DNA of 64,000 nucleotides from Actinomycetota bacterium (GTDB lineage: Bacteria; Actinomycetota; Acidimicrobiia; Acidimicrobiales; Ilumatobacteraceae). The notes below the pieces were generated by a model. The model was given only the letters and a program-made list of their open reading frames with translations. It made no database searches and had not been told where the DNA came from. This document shows, one piece after another, positions 8,957-17,824 of this stretch (position 1 is its first letter; the number at the start of each line of letters is the position of its first letter). A program made the translations under genes and the position numbers. The stretch lies in NCBI GenBank assembly GCA_009701715.1, contig WLJO01000004.1:38247-102246 (forward strand), read 5' to 3'.

Positions 8957-9562
8957 GTGGCCGCCACCTACGCACCGCCGGTCCAGGCGCTCATCGACGA
9001 ACTGGGACGACTGCCGGGGATCGGTCCGAAGTCCGCGCAGCGCATTGCTTTCCACCTGCTGAAGCTGCCCACGCCCGATGCGGAGCGCCTTGCCACGGCG
9101 ATCGTCGACGCCAAGGCGAAGGTTCGCTTCTGCGACCTCTGCTTCAACGTGGCCGAGGACCTGTTGTGCGGTATTTGTGCCGATGACCGCCGGGACGCAA
9201 CGGTGCTCTGCGTGGTGGAGGAGGCACGGGACATCGTGGCGCTCGAGAAGACCGGCGAGTTCCGCGGTCGCTATCACGTGCTGCTCGGGGCCATCTCGCC
9301 GATCGAGGGCATCGGACCGGAGCAGTTGAAGGTTCGCGAACTGCTCACCCGTCTTGCCGACGCGTCGGTCACCGAGGTGATCGTGTGCACGAACCCGAAC
9401 GTGGAGGGCGAGGCAACAGCGATGTACCTGGCCCGACTGCTCAAGCCGCTCGGTCTGACCGTTACCCGGCTTGCCAGTGGCCTGCCCGTGGGCGGCGATC
9501 TCGAGTACGCAGATGAGTTGACGCTCGGGCGGGCCCTCGAGGGCCGCCGCGCCATGGACTGA
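8957..9562 (+). CDS. recR: Recombination mediator RecR
   Basis: Works with RecO/RecF to load RecA at gaps. The 201-residue protein begins [21 protein letters not shown] and contains a helix-hairpin-helix ([17 protein letters not shown]), a C4 zinc finger ([16 protein letters not shown]), and a Toprim domain with the [12 protein letters not shown] and [15 protein letters not shown] segments. GTG 8957 is chosen because it is the first start after the dnaX stop at 8955 and gives the normal N-terminus. The small ybaB/ebfC gene that often sits between dnaX and recR is absent here. Confidence 0.96.
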   Translation: MAATYAPPVQALIDELGRLPGIGPKSAQRIAFHLLKLPTPDAERLATAIVDAKAKVRFCDLCFNVAEDLLCGICADDRRDATVLCVVEEARDIVALEKTGEFRGRYHVLLGAISPIEGIGPEQLKVRELLTRLADASVTEVIVCTNPNVEGEATAMYLARLLKPLGLTVTRLASGLPVGGDLEYADELTLGRALEGRRAMD

Positions 9563-9582
9563 GCACCGGGCCATTAAAGAAC

Positions 9583-9645
9583 TCTGGGGTACCAGTCCTC
9601 GAGTCGACAGCGGGCGGTCGTCAACTCGGGGACGGATACCCCAGA
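9583..9645 (+). terminator. Long imperfect hairpin downstream of recR
   Basis: TCTGGGGTA (9583-9591) pairs with TACCCCAGA (9637-9645). The stem continues inward through CC/GG, GTCC/GGAC, TCGAGT/ACTCGG and GAC/GTC, giving about 24 base pairs with two single-base bulges, one mismatch and an 11-nt loop. There is no T-run after it. It lies between convergent recR and thiolase genes, so transcription termination or 3' end protection is the simplest role. Confidence 0.6.
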
Positions 9646-9727
9646 AAGGGCCTTGGGCATGGTGGGGGTCCCAAAGCGACCTTGTATTTCATTTACGTTA
9701 CGACTGTTACGGAAGCCCGTCAAGTCA

Positions 9728-9747
9728 CCCCGAGAAATTTCTCGGGG
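9728..9747. terminator. Perfect 20-nt palindrome between convergent genes
   Basis: CCCCGAGAAATTTCTCGGGG is a perfect palindrome in the 266-nt gap between recR (+) and the thiolase (-). It can form the same hairpin on either strand and may serve as a bidirectional terminator. No other gene is visible in this gap. Confidence 0.5.
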
Positions 9748-9828
9748 CACGAACGGTGACCGGGCTCACCGCAACCCCGAGGGGCCGGTGGATACACCCG
9801 TACCCTGCGGCCAGAACACCCGGCAGGT

Positions 9829-11010
9829 TTAGATGCTTCGGATGATCAGAGCATCGCCCTGACCGCCGCCGCCGCACAGTGCAGCAGCACCCATGCCACC
9901 ACCACGGCGCCGCAGTTCGAGCGCAAGCGACAGCGCCAAACGGTTGCCACTCATGCCGATCGGGTGACCGAGCGCGATCGCGCCGCCGTTCACGTTGACG
10001 ATCTCGTCGGAGATTCCGAGGTGTGCCATCGAGGCGATGCCGACCGCCGCGAACGCCTCGTTGATCTCGAACAGGCTGATGTCGCTCACCTGCTTGCCGA
10101 TCTTGGCGAGCGCCTTGAGGATCGCGTTGCTGGGCTGGTGCAACAGGGACGTGTTGTCCGGTCCTGCGACCATGCCGTAGCTGAGCACCTCGGCGAGCGG
10201 CGTGATGCCGCGAGCCTCCACGGCGCGCTTGGACATCATGACGATGGCTGAACCGCCGTCGCTGAGCTGCGATGCGTTGCCGGCGGTAACCGTGCCATTC
10301 GGGTCGAACGCCGGCTTCAGCCCGCCGAGCGATTCCATCGTGGTTCCGGGACGCACACCTTCGTCGGTCTCCACGAGCAGCGGGTCACCCTTGCGCTGCG
10401 GGATCGACACGTTGACAATCTCGTCTGCGAGGCGCCCGTCCTTGGCAGCGTTCGCGGCGCGCTCGTGGGACTTCGCCGCAAGGTCGTCCTGTGCCTCTCG
10501 CGAGATGCTGCCGGCGCTGTATCGCTCGGTGCCCGTACCCATCAGACACGCGTCGAACGAGCACCACAGGCCATCTTTGATGATGGCGTCCGCGAGCTCG
10601 GTGTTGCCGTAACGGAACCCGCCGCGCGCACCCATCGCGAGGTACGGCGCAGCAGTCATGCTCTCCATGCCGCCGGCGATCACGATGTCTGCATCACCGG
10701 CCTGGATCATCTGGTCGGCGAGATAAATGGTGTTCAGGCCCGACAGGCAGACCTTGTTGATGTTGACCGACGGGGTCGACATCGGGATGCCTGCCTTCGC
10801 CGCCGCCTGGCGGGACGGCACCTGACCCTGCCCGGCCATGAGCACCTGCCCCATGAGCACGTGCTCCACCTCATCGGGCTTCACCCCGGCACGCTCAAGG
10901 GCTGCCTTGATGGCAAAGCCACCGAGGTCTGCTGCGGTGAATGGGGCGAGAGCGCCACTCATCTTCCCGATGGGGGTGCGGGCGCCGGCAACGATGAAAG
11001 AACCTGACAT
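9829..11010 (-). CDS. Acetyl-CoA C-acetyltransferase (thiolase)
   Basis: Condenses two acetyl-CoA, or cleaves 3-ketoacyl-CoA. The 393-residue protein has the nucleophilic Cys88 in NKVCLSGLNT, the GHPIGMSGNR histidine segment, and the C-terminal CGGGGQGDALII with the second catalytic cysteine. ATG 11010 is preferred to upstream in-frame starts: it gives the normal N-terminus (MSGSFIVAGARTPIG), and a TAGCGT -10 box lies 7 nt before it. With Ccr, Hbd and Ecm elsewhere in the window it could supply acetoacetyl-CoA to the ethylmalonyl-CoA pathway, but it is equally a general beta-oxidation or polyhydroxybutyrate thiolase. Confidence 0.93.
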   Translation of the reverse strand: MSGSFIVAGARTPIGKMSGALAPFTAADLGGFAIKAALERAGVKPDEVEHVLMGQVLMAGQGQVPSRQAAAKAGIPMSTPSVNINKVCLSGLNTIYLADQMIQAGDADIVIAGGMESMTAAPYLAMGARGGFRYGNTELADAIIKDGLWCSFDACLMGTGTERYSAGSISREAQDDLAAKSHERAANAAKDGRLADEIVNVSIPQRKGDPLLVETDEGVRPGTTMESLGGLKPAFDPNGTVTAGNASQLSDGGSAIVMMSKRAVEARGITPLAEVLSYGMVAGPDNTSLLHQPSNAILKALAKIGKQVSDISLFEINEAFAAVGIASMAHLGISDEIVNVNGGAIALGHPIGMSGNRLALSLALELRRRGGGMGAAALCGGGGQGDALIIRSI

Positions 11011-11017
11011 GACGATC

Positions 11018-11023
11018 ACGCTA
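11018..11023 (-). promoter_or_regulatory. -10 box (TAGCGT) of the thiolase gene
   Basis: TAGCGT on the minus strand, 7 nt before the ATG at 11010; leaderless pattern. It also decides the start of this gene. Confidence 0.5.
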
Positions 11024-11063
11024 GTCGCCCGGGCGGGGGTCGGATACCGGTTGGTGCGATGAG

Positions 11064-12710
11064 TCAGGTGGCGATGACCGTGATGTCCACGCCGTTCGTG
11101 GAACGCGTCGGCCCGTTGCAGTAGCCGACGAAGACATCGACGTCGCACAGGTACACCGTGAAGGTGACCTTGCCCGGGAAGTATGCGCGGATCCGGATCT
11201 TCGCGGAATCCCTCCCGGGGCGGAAGCAGCCGCCGAGCTTCAGGTTCGACAGACCGGGACCCTCTACACGCTTCAGGCCGGTGTGGCCCGGGCAGGCGAG
11301 CGAGTTCTCCCCGCCTGTGTAGGAAACCGAGTAGTCGAACTCGTGGAAGTCCCTGCCAGCAGGGAACGTCAGCGTGGTGCCGACGCTGCTCGTGAACGAC
11401 GCGAGGTGAAAGCCGCTACCGGTGAGGGTGAGTGTGTTTCTCCCCGGTGCCGGCGTAGTGGAGGGCTCCCCTCCTGTGCCGGTCGGGTCCGTGGTGAGCG
11501 GGTCGCTGGCAGTCGGGTCCGTGGAAGGGGGTTGGCTCGAAGACGTTGAGGCGATGGTGGTTGTTGCTGCAACGGATGTCGATACCGCCGTCGAGGACGG
11601 TGCACTGGCGTCCGGCGATGTTGATCCGGCGGGAAGGACCCCCGTGGTTGCCCCGTTGTTCGCGGCGGAATCGTTCTTGTTGCCCGACCGGGTGGCCACC
11701 ACGATGATCGCGATCACGGCAATCAGCGCAACGGCCGCGATGCCGAGGTCCACGCCTCGCCTGCGCCTGCGAGTGATTGGGGATCCGTTCGCGTCGCGGG
11801 TGCGATCCGACCGCCTGCCGAGATGAGCATCTTGCGGGGCTCCGGCAGCGCGTGCCGCTGCCGCGGTGGCCAGCATGTCGGGTCCGGTCGCTGTGCGTGC
11901 TGCTGCGAGCAGTTCCTGGCGGAACAACTCCGCGCTGCTCGGACGCATCGTCGGGTCCTTTGCCATTGCGCCGACGATTGTTGCCTCGACGGGTGCGGGC
12001 ACACCGAGCGACGACAGCGACGGCGGGCCCTCGCCGAGCAGTCGTGACACCACAGGGACCACGGTCTCGTCGGTTGGGCGGATGAACGGTGGCGCTCCCG
12101 CCAGTGCCTCGAACAGGGTGGAGGCCAGCGAATAGATGTCCGACCGTGCGTCCGCACCGCGGCCCTGCACCACTTCGGGTGCCATGTGGGAGAGACGGGA
12201 CAGCGTCGCCCGTCCGCCGGTGGCCCCGGTGGTGTCGGGAGCCGTCTCGAGCGCGCGCACGCCGAAATCGGTGATGCGCGGCACGTCGTCGTCCGCGAGC
12301 AGGATGTTGCGCGGTGCGACGTCGCCGTGCACCACGTTCATGCGGTGCGCGGCCTCGAGCGCTGACGCGATCTCCGCGCCCAGTGCCACGGCTTCCTGCC
12401 AGCGGAGCCGACCCTCGCTCCCGATGAGATCGGAAAGCGAACGGTCCTGGTGCTCCACGACCACATACGGGTGCGAGTCACTGGTGGTGCCGGCGTCGTA
12501 GAGACGCGCAATGTTGGGATGTCGGTCAATGGACCGAACGGCCCGGCACACGGACGTAAAACGATCGAACTGTTCGTCGCTCACCTGTTTGGCGAGCACC
12601 TTCACCACCACTCGTTCGCCCGTCTCGATGTCGATCGCCCGGAAGGTCTCGCGCACCTCGTCAGAGGCAATGGGTTCGAAGTCGGTTACCCCGGGGACAC
12701 GGTCGTACAC
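11064..12710 (-). CDS. Membrane Ser/Thr protein kinase with extracytoplasmic sensor domain
   Basis: A Hanks-type kinase, 548 residues from GTG 12710. The ATP lysine is in VVVKVL, the catalytic loop reads HGDVAPRN (HGD instead of HRD, Asp and Asn kept), and DFG and APE motifs are present. The glycine-rich loop is degenerate (IASDEVRETF). After the kinase domain (to about 260) come a basic stretch, one membrane helix (GIAAVALIAVIAIIVV, about 320-340), a Ser/Thr/Pro linker, and a roughly 130-residue outer domain with three cysteines. Start 12710 is chosen because a TACCGT -10 box lies 7 nt before it, exactly as for the neighbouring kinase; earlier starts (GTG 12728, TTG 12767) exist. It lies just downstream of a second kinase gene on the same strand. 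Confidence 0.85.
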   Translation of the reverse strand: MYDRVPGVTDFEPIASDEVRETFRAIDIETGERVVVKVLAKQVSDEQFDRFTSVCRAVRSIDRHPNIARLYDAGTTSDSHPYVVVEHQDRSLSDLIGSEGRLRWQEAVALGAEIASALEAAHRMNVVHGDVAPRNILLADDDVPRITDFGVRALETAPDTTGATGGRATLSRLSHMAPEVVQGRGADARSDIYSLASTLFEALAGAPPFIRPTDETVVPVVSRLLGEGPPSLSSLGVPAPVEATIVGAMAKDPTMRPSSAELFRQELLAAARTATGPDMLATAAAARAAGAPQDAHLGRRSDRTRDANGSPITRRRRRGVDLGIAAVALIAVIAIIVVATRSGNKNDSAANNGATTGVLPAGSTSPDASAPSSTAVSTSVAATTTIASTSSSQPPSTDPTASDPLTTDPTGTGGEPSTTPAPGRNTLTLTGSGFHLASFTSSVGTTLTFPAGRDFHEFDYSVSYTGGENSLACPGHTGLKRVEGPGLSNLKLGGCFRPGRDSAKIRIRAYFPGKVTFTVYLCDVDVFVGYCNGPTRSTNGVDITVIAT

Positions 12711-12717
12711 AGATGTC

Positions 12718-12723
12718 ACGGTA
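12718..12723 (-). promoter_or_regulatory. -10 box (TACCGT) of the first Ser/Thr kinase gene
   Basis: TACCGT on the minus strand, 7 nt before GTG 12710. The identical hexamer precedes the neighbouring kinase gene. Confidence 0.4.
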
Positions 12724-12747
12724 CCCACTGACGGCCCGCAGGAAGTG

Positions 12748-14646
12748 TCAGGTGACCACCACGACAAAGGTGACTGATCCTGTCGGCCCCGACGGACCCC
12801 GCTCGTCGGTGAAGGTGTCGATCACGGTGTATGTGCCGGGCAGCGACGACGAGAGCGTGACGATTCGGGCGAGTCCGCAGCTCGAGTAGTTCATGATCAG
12901 GCGCTGCTGCTCGGGGCCGGACACGGTGCGGCTGTTGAGGCACAGCTGTGTCGAGCCGCCGCTCGGGACGAGCGTGACGGGGAGGACGTGGAAGCGGCCA
13001 TCCGCCGGGATGCTGAACGAGGTGGGGCGCGCGGCGATCTCGATGGTCGCTGCGGTTGTGCCAGCAGGGTCGGTTGTCGCCGGCACTGCTGCTGCATCCG
13101 GGTCCAGCGTGAGGTCCGGTCGGGCCGCTGGCGTGCGCATGAGCGTGATCACGTTCTGGAGGTCGTTCCGGGCGGATTCGTCCCGGTAGAACCCGCTCAG
13201 GCTGAAGGTCTGACCGTCGAACCTCAGGGTTCCGGCGATGAGGTTCCGTCTCATGCTCGCGAGCAACGTGATGGCGTCGTCCACCGACGTCCCGCTGTCG
13301 GGCTCCGGACCATCTTGGATCTGCAGGTCGTTCTCCAGCCGGCCCACGGATGCGAGAGCGTTCTTCAGGCGGGCGGCGCCCGTCGGGGAGGCCACGCCGG
13401 ATAGTGAGGCGGTTGCCTGCTTCGAGTCGAATGATGCGACGAACGCATACGAGACCGTGGGAACGGGTCGGAGGGTGTCGGTGCCCGGGGGTGACACCTC
13501 GCCGGCGACCGTGGTGTCGGGGACAGTTGTCGTCGGCCCGTTGTTCCCACTATTTCGGCTGGTGATCCAGACCACGGCTCCGGTGACGGTTCCTGACAGG
13601 ATCGCGATGATCACGGCGATCGACGCAACGCGTCGCTCCCTCCGACGGCGGCGCTCGCGCCTGCCCGCAGCCGCGAGAAGCGGCGCGGCCTCGTCATTAT
13701 CGAGCACGGGAAACTCGTCGATGAGCGGGTAGCCGTCGGGTGGCGTGTCCAATTCGTCGAAGGGAATGCCGCCCACCGACAGGGATCCGTCCGGAGACGG
13801 GGGATCTCCGTGCTCTGCGCCCGGCGAACGCGTAGTGGGCGCAACTGCTGCGAGTGCAAACGCGAATTCCCCGGCGGACTGCGGCCGCTCGGAGCGCTCC
13901 GTGGACAGTGCCGTGCGGATGAGTCCGTCAACGTCGCTCGGCACGCCGAACCCTGTGAGCGGGGCAGGGACGTCGCCGCCGATGCGTTCGGCCAGATCGG
14001 TGGCCTCCCGGTCTGCCGGGGCGCCGAACGGGGGCCGGCCGCTCATCGCCTCGTAGAGCACCGACGCGAGCGAGTACACGTCGGTGAGCGTGTCGGGCGG
14101 TCCGCCGGTAGCGACCTCGGGTGCACAGTGCACCAGTCGCCCACCGCTGACGGGACCATTCGGTTCCGTGCCAGCGAACCTGAACAATCCGAGATCGGCA
14201 AGATGCGGCACACCAAGACTGTCGAAACGGATGTCTGTCGCCTTGAGGTCACCGTGCAGCACCTGCCGGCTGTGTGCAGCCGAGAGGGCACGGGCCACCT
14301 CGGTGCCGACGGCCACCGCATCGGTCCAGGTGATCCGACCGTGCTCGGCGACGATGGTGGCGAGGTTGTCCGGGAGGTACGTCGTGATGACCCACGGGTG
14401 ACCGCCCTCGTTCACGCCACTGGCGAGAACCTCCACGATCGAGGGCTCGTTGCCGAGCGCTGCGACGTTGGCCATGTCGTTGTCGAAACGCCGGATTTGA
14501 TCGGCCGCGGTGAGACGGGCATTGAGCACTTTCACCGCGACGGTCCGGCCGCTGGCGAGGTGGAGGGAGCGGAATACCGCGGCGGTGTTGCCCCTACCGA
14601 CGAGCAGGAGGTCCCCGACCCCCGGCACGAACTGGGACTGATCCAC
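12748..14646 (-). CDS. Membrane Ser/Thr protein kinase, degenerate catalytic motifs
   Basis: A 632-residue protein with the same plan as its neighbour: kinase domain (about 1-270), cytoplasmic linker, one membrane helix (SIAVIIAILSGTVTGAVVWI, about 338-362), Thr-rich linker and an extracytoplasmic C-terminal domain. The ATP lysine is in VAVKVL. The catalytic loop reads HGDLKATDI, so the usual Asn is Asp, and DFG reads DLG. These changes leave both aspartates but may weaken magnesium binding, so weak activity or a pseudokinase role is possible. Start GTG 14646 has a TACCGT box 6 nt upstream. It is divergent from ccr. Confidence 0.82.
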   Translation of the reverse strand: MDQSQFVPGVGDLLLVGRGNTAAVFRSLHLASGRTVAVKVLNARLTAADQIRRFDNDMANVAALGNEPSIVEVLASGVNEGGHPWVITTYLPDNLATIVAEHGRITWTDAVAVGTEVARALSAAHSRQVLHGDLKATDIRFDSLGVPHLADLGLFRFAGTEPNGPVSGGRLVHCAPEVATGGPPDTLTDVYSLASVLYEAMSGRPPFGAPADREATDLAERIGGDVPAPLTGFGVPSDVDGLIRTALSTERSERPQSAGEFAFALAAVAPTTRSPGAEHGDPPSPDGSLSVGGIPFDELDTPPDGYPLIDEFPVLDNDEAAPLLAAAGRRERRRRRERRVASIAVIIAILSGTVTGAVVWITSRNSGNNGPTTTVPDTTVAGEVSPPGTDTLRPVPTVSYAFVASFDSKQATASLSGVASPTGAARLKNALASVGRLENDLQIQDGPEPDSGTSVDDAITLLASMRRNLIAGTLRFDGQTFSLSGFYRDESARNDLQNVITLMRTPAARPDLTLDPDAAAVPATTDPAGTTAATIEIAARPTSFSIPADGRFHVLPVTLVPSGGSTQLCLNSRTVSGPEQQRLIMNYSSCGLARIVTLSSSLPGTYTVIDTFTDERGPSGPTGSVTFVVVVT

Positions 14647-14652
14647 GTCTCG

Positions 14653-14658
14653 ACGGTA
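14653..14658 (-). promoter_or_regulatory. -10 box (TACCGT) of the second Ser/Thr kinase gene
   Basis: TACCGT on the minus strand, 6 nt before the GTG at 14646; leaderless pattern. Confidence 0.45.
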
Positions 14659-14786
14659 CTCAACAGCACTGGTCGAACCGTGGCGCCCGGGTAGGTGGTC
14701 TAATCGGGGTTCGTGACCGGGCGCATCCGAAGCCGTCCGCTCCCCGATCGGTACGCCCGACTAGGTCCCGACTATCTACCCATCAG

Positions 14787-14792
14787 TAACCT
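14787..14792 (+). promoter_or_regulatory. -10 box (TAACCT) of ccr
   Basis: TAACCT ends 9 nt before the ATG at 14802, with no ribosome binding site between. Confidence 0.45.
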
Positions 14793-14801
14793 CGCGTTTC
14801 T

Positions 14802-16139
14802 ATGCAGCAGATCCGTGACGCCATCCTCGCCGGTGCCCCCGGCGCGGAACTCGCAGCCCTCGCACTCCCCGAGTCCTACCGGGCCGCCGTGGTCCGCCGG
14901 GACGACATCGCGATGTTCGAGGGCGTTGCGTCGGCCGACAAGGACCCGCGCAAGTCGGTCCACATCCAAGACGTCGCCACGCCCGAACTCGCGCCAGACG
15001 AGGCCTACGTCGCGGTGATGGCCAGTTCCATCAACTTCAACACGGTGTGGACGAGCATCTTCGAACCGCTCCCCACCTTCGGGTTCCTTGAGCGGCTCGG
15101 CAAGGAGAGCATCTGGGGCAAGCGCCACGCACTGCCCTACCACGTGATCGGCTCCGACGCCTCCGGTGTCGTGCTGCGCGTGGGCTCAGCGGTGCGCAAC
15201 TGGAAGCCCGGGGACCGCGTCACGATCCACTGCAACTACGTGGACGATCAGGATCCCTCCGCTCACAACGACTCAATGCTCGCGAACAACGAACGAATCT
15301 GGGGTTTCGAGACGAACTTCGGCGGCCTCGCCGACCTCACGGTAGTGAAGGCCAATCAGTTGATGCCCAAGCCCACGCACCTCACGTGGGAGGAATCAGC
15401 GGTGAACGCGCTCTGCAACTCCACGAGTTACCGCATGCTCGTGTCGGACAACGCTGCGCGGATGAAGCAGGGCGACACCGTGCTGATCTGGGGAGCCACC
15501 GGCGGCATTGGTGGCTATGCCGTGCAGTACGTCCTGAACGGCGGCGGTGTGCCCGTCGGTGTGGTGTCCTCGCCGGAGAAGGCTCAGTTGCTCAACGAGA
15601 TGGGCTGCGAGGCGGTCATCGACCGGAAGGCCGAGGGGTACCGCTTCTGGAAGGACGAGCACACCCAGGACGAATCGGAGTGGCGTCGCTTCGGCAAGCG
15701 TGTCCGCGAACTCGCGGGCGAGGACCCGGACATCGTGTTCGAGCACCCGGGCCGCCAGACGATGGGTGCGTCGGTCTTTTCGTGCAAGCGTGGGGGAACC
15801 ATCGTCACGTGTGCAGCAACGTCGGGCTACATGGTGGAGTTCGACAACCGGCATTTCTGGATGAAGCTGAAGAAACTGCTCGCCAGCCACTTCGCGAATT
15901 ATCAGGAGGCCTGGCAGGCCAATCGGCTCATCGACATGGGCAGGATCCAGCCGCTGCTCTCAGACGTCTACACGCTCGCCGAGACGGGAGAGGCGGCCCG
16001 CAAGATCCACCGCAACGAGCACGAGGGCAAGCTTGGGATTCTCTGTCTGGCCCCCACCGAGGGTCTGGGCATCGACGACCCCGAGAAGCGTGAGCGAATC
16101 GGCGAGAAGAAGATCACGCTGTTTCGCGGTCGCGGCTGA
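14802..16139 (+). CDS. ccr: Crotonyl-CoA carboxylase/reductase
   Basis: Reductive carboxylation of crotonyl-CoA to ethylmalonyl-CoA with NADPH and CO2, the committed step of the ethylmalonyl-CoA pathway; it also supplies extender units for polyketides. This is a 445-residue MDR-superfamily protein. It shows the Ccr-specific N-terminus (about 60 residues before the SINFNTVWTSIFEP segment), HVIGSDASGVVLRVG, the NADPH loop WGATGGIGGYAVQY, and a FSCKRGGTIVTCAATSGY segment. Length and these segments separate it from ordinary enoyl reductases. Divergent from the kinase gene; a methylmalonyl/ethylmalonyl-CoA epimerase follows 77 nt downstream on the same strand. Confidence 0.95.
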   Translation: MQQIRDAILAGAPGAELAALALPESYRAAVVRRDDIAMFEGVASADKDPRKSVHIQDVATPELAPDEAYVAVMASSINFNTVWTSIFEPLPTFGFLERLGKESIWGKRHALPYHVIGSDASGVVLRVGSAVRNWKPGDRVTIHCNYVDDQDPSAHNDSMLANNERIWGFETNFGGLADLTVVKANQLMPKPTHLTWEESAVNALCNSTSYRMLVSDNAARMKQGDTVLIWGATGGIGGYAVQYVLNGGGVPVGVVSSPEKAQLLNEMGCEAVIDRKAEGYRFWKDEHTQDESEWRRFGKRVRELAGEDPDIVFEHPGRQTMGASVFSCKRGGTIVTCAATSGYMVEFDNRHFWMKLKKLLASHFANYQEAWQANRLIDMGRIQPLLSDVYTLAETGEAARKIHRNEHEGKLGILCLAPTEGLGIDDPEKRERIGEKKITLFRGRG

Positions 16140-16216
16140 GCAAGCGACACCCTCACGCCCTCACGAGCGAAACCGCACGGAACCCACGTTTGGGTACCGA
16201 CGAACGGGGGGCCAGA

Positions 16217-16627
16217 ATGAGAGCCATGATCCTCACCGAAATCGACCACGTCGCCATCGCCGTCAAGGACCTCGATGCCGCCATCGACTACTACCGCCGT
16301 GCGTTCGGCGCCGAGGTGGACCACCGCGAGGTTGTCGAGAGCGACGGCGTGGAAGAGGCGCTCCTCAAGGTTGCCGAGAGCTACGTGCAACTGCTCACCC
16401 CCACCCGGGATGACTCGCCGGTCGCGAAGGCGATCGAGAAGCGTGGTGAGGGACTCCATCACATCGGCTACCGCGTGAAGGACTGCGCCGCGGCTCTCGC
16501 ATCGATGATCGCCGCCGGTGCGACCCCGATCGATAAGGCGCCCCGCCCGGGCAGTCGCGGCACCACGGTTGCGTTCATCCACCCGAAGGGCAGCTACGGC
16601 ACGCTCATCGAGCTCGTCCAGGAGTAG
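16217..16627 (+). CDS. mce: Methylmalonyl-CoA (ethylmalonyl-CoA) epimerase
   Basis: Interconverts the 2R and 2S isomers of methylmalonyl- and ethylmalonyl-CoA. A vicinal-oxygen-chelate fold protein of 136 residues with metal ligands visible in EIDHVAIAV, LHHIGYRV and GTLIELVQ. The start is ATG 16217, with a GGGGG ribosome binding site 6 nt upstream; ATG 16226 is an alternative. It follows ccr on the same strand, and the mutase that uses its product is at 39206-41146, so it probably serves the ethylmalonyl-CoA route. Confidence 0.92.
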   Translation: MRAMILTEIDHVAIAVKDLDAAIDYYRRAFGAEVDHREVVESDGVEEALLKVAESYVQLLTPTRDDSPVAKAIEKRGEGLHHIGYRVKDCAAALASMIAAGATPIDKAPRPGSRGTTVAFIHPKGSYGTLIELVQE

Positions 16628-16642
16628 GCCGCCGGGTGTCCA

Positions 16643-17824
16643 TCAGGACACGCGGCACACGAGACCCTTCAGGTACTGGGCCTCGGGAAAGCTGAGCAGC
16701 ACCGGGTGGTCGCTGGCCTGGTGCAGCCTGCCGACGACCTGTGCATCTCTCGCGGCGTCGAGCGCGGCATCGGCAACGATCTTCTGGTGCAGTTCGGGGG
16801 TCACGCTGCCGCTGCACGAGAACGTCAGGAGCATCCCACCGGGCGAGAGCAGCCGGAACGCGAGCCAGTTGAGGTCCTTGTAGGCACGTGCCCCGCGCTC
16901 CACCTGGGCCTTGTTGTGCACCAGTTTCGGAGGGTCGAGGATCACGAGGTCGAATGTGGAGCCCGCGTCCCGGAGTCGGCGCAACTCGGTGAATGCGTCG
17001 GCCTCCACGAGGCTGCCGGTCGGCAGGCCGTTCGCAGCGAGGTTCTCGGCGGCGATGCGGAGCGCGGGGCCCGAGGAGTCGACGGTGGTGACCTTGCTGG
17101 CACCGCCCTGCCACGCGGCAACGCTGAACGCCCCCGTGTATGCGAAGACGTTGAGCACCTTCTGGCCGCGAGCGAGTGCCCGTACGGTGGACCTGCTCTC
17201 ACGCTGGTCGAGGTAGAAGCCGGTCTTGTGACCGCTGCGCACGTCGACGAGGTAGGTCGCACCGTCCTCGCTCACCTCAACGCGTTCGGGTGGCTCCACC
17301 CCGCGGAGCAGGCCCGTGCGCTCGGCGAGGCCCTCGCGCTGTCGAACCTCCACGTCGCTGCGTTCGTAGACCGAGGTAACCCCGTCGAGCGAGAGGCACG
17401 CATCGGCGATCGCATCCCGCCAGCGGTCCGCGCCGACCCAGGTGAGTTCCATAACCGCCACGGACCCGTACCGGTCGACGATCACCCCGGGCAGGTGGTC
17501 GCTCTCGGCGAACACGAGCCGCGCAGCGGTGGTGCGCCCGGCAAGGTCGCTCCGGCTCGCCGCAGCACGCCGCACCCGGTCTGCGAAGAACTCGGCGTCG
17601 ATCACGTCCTGTTCCATGAACGACCAGATGCGGACCGCGATCTGGGAGTCCGGGCTGTAGGCGCCCCAGGCAAGAAAGGTGCCATCGCTCGCAACCACCC
17701 GCACCGTGTCACCGGCAGATGCTGCGCCTCGAACCGACTCCACGGCCCCTGCGAACACCCACGGATGCCACCGCCGGAGCGATCGGTCCTTGCCCGGGTG
17801 CAGGCGTACCACGGTCGACGTCAT
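16643..17824 (-). CDS. Class I SAM-dependent rRNA methyltransferase (RlmI-like)
   Basis: A 393-residue protein with an N-terminal PUA-like RNA-binding domain (LHPGKDRSLRRWHPWVFAGAV) and a C-terminal Rossmann methyltransferase domain. It contains the motifs VLNVFAYTGAFSVAA (SAM binding) and LVILDPPKLVHNK. RlmI-type enzymes methylate C5 of a 23S rRNA cytidine; the exact target here is inferred. ATG 17824 is chosen because the longer frame adds 15 non-conserved residues. Convergent with the epimerase gene. Confidence 0.9.
   Translation of the reverse strand: MTSTVVRLHPGKDRSLRRWHPWVFAGAVESVRGAASAGDTVRVVASDGTFLAWGAYSPDSQIAVRIWSFMEQDVIDAEFFADRVRRAAASRSDLAGRTTAARLVFAESDHLPGVIVDRYGSVAVMELTWVGADRWRDAIADACLSLDGVTSVYERSDVEVRQREGLAERTGLLRGVEPPERVEVSEDGATYLVDVRSGHKTGFYLDQRESRSTVRALARGQKVLNVFAYTGAFSVAAWQGGASKVTTVDSSGPALRIAAENLAANGLPTGSLVEADAFTELRRLRDAGSTFDLVILDPPKLVHNKAQVERGARAYKDLNWLAFRLLSPGGMLLTFSCSGSVTPELHQKIVADAALDAARDAQVVGRLHQASDHPVLLSFPEAQYLKGLVCRVS

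Noticed and set aside
8957..9562. recR starting far upstream inside dnaX (8699)
   Set aside because: The upstream residues are the shadow of dnaX; GTG 8957 gives the standard RecR N-terminus.
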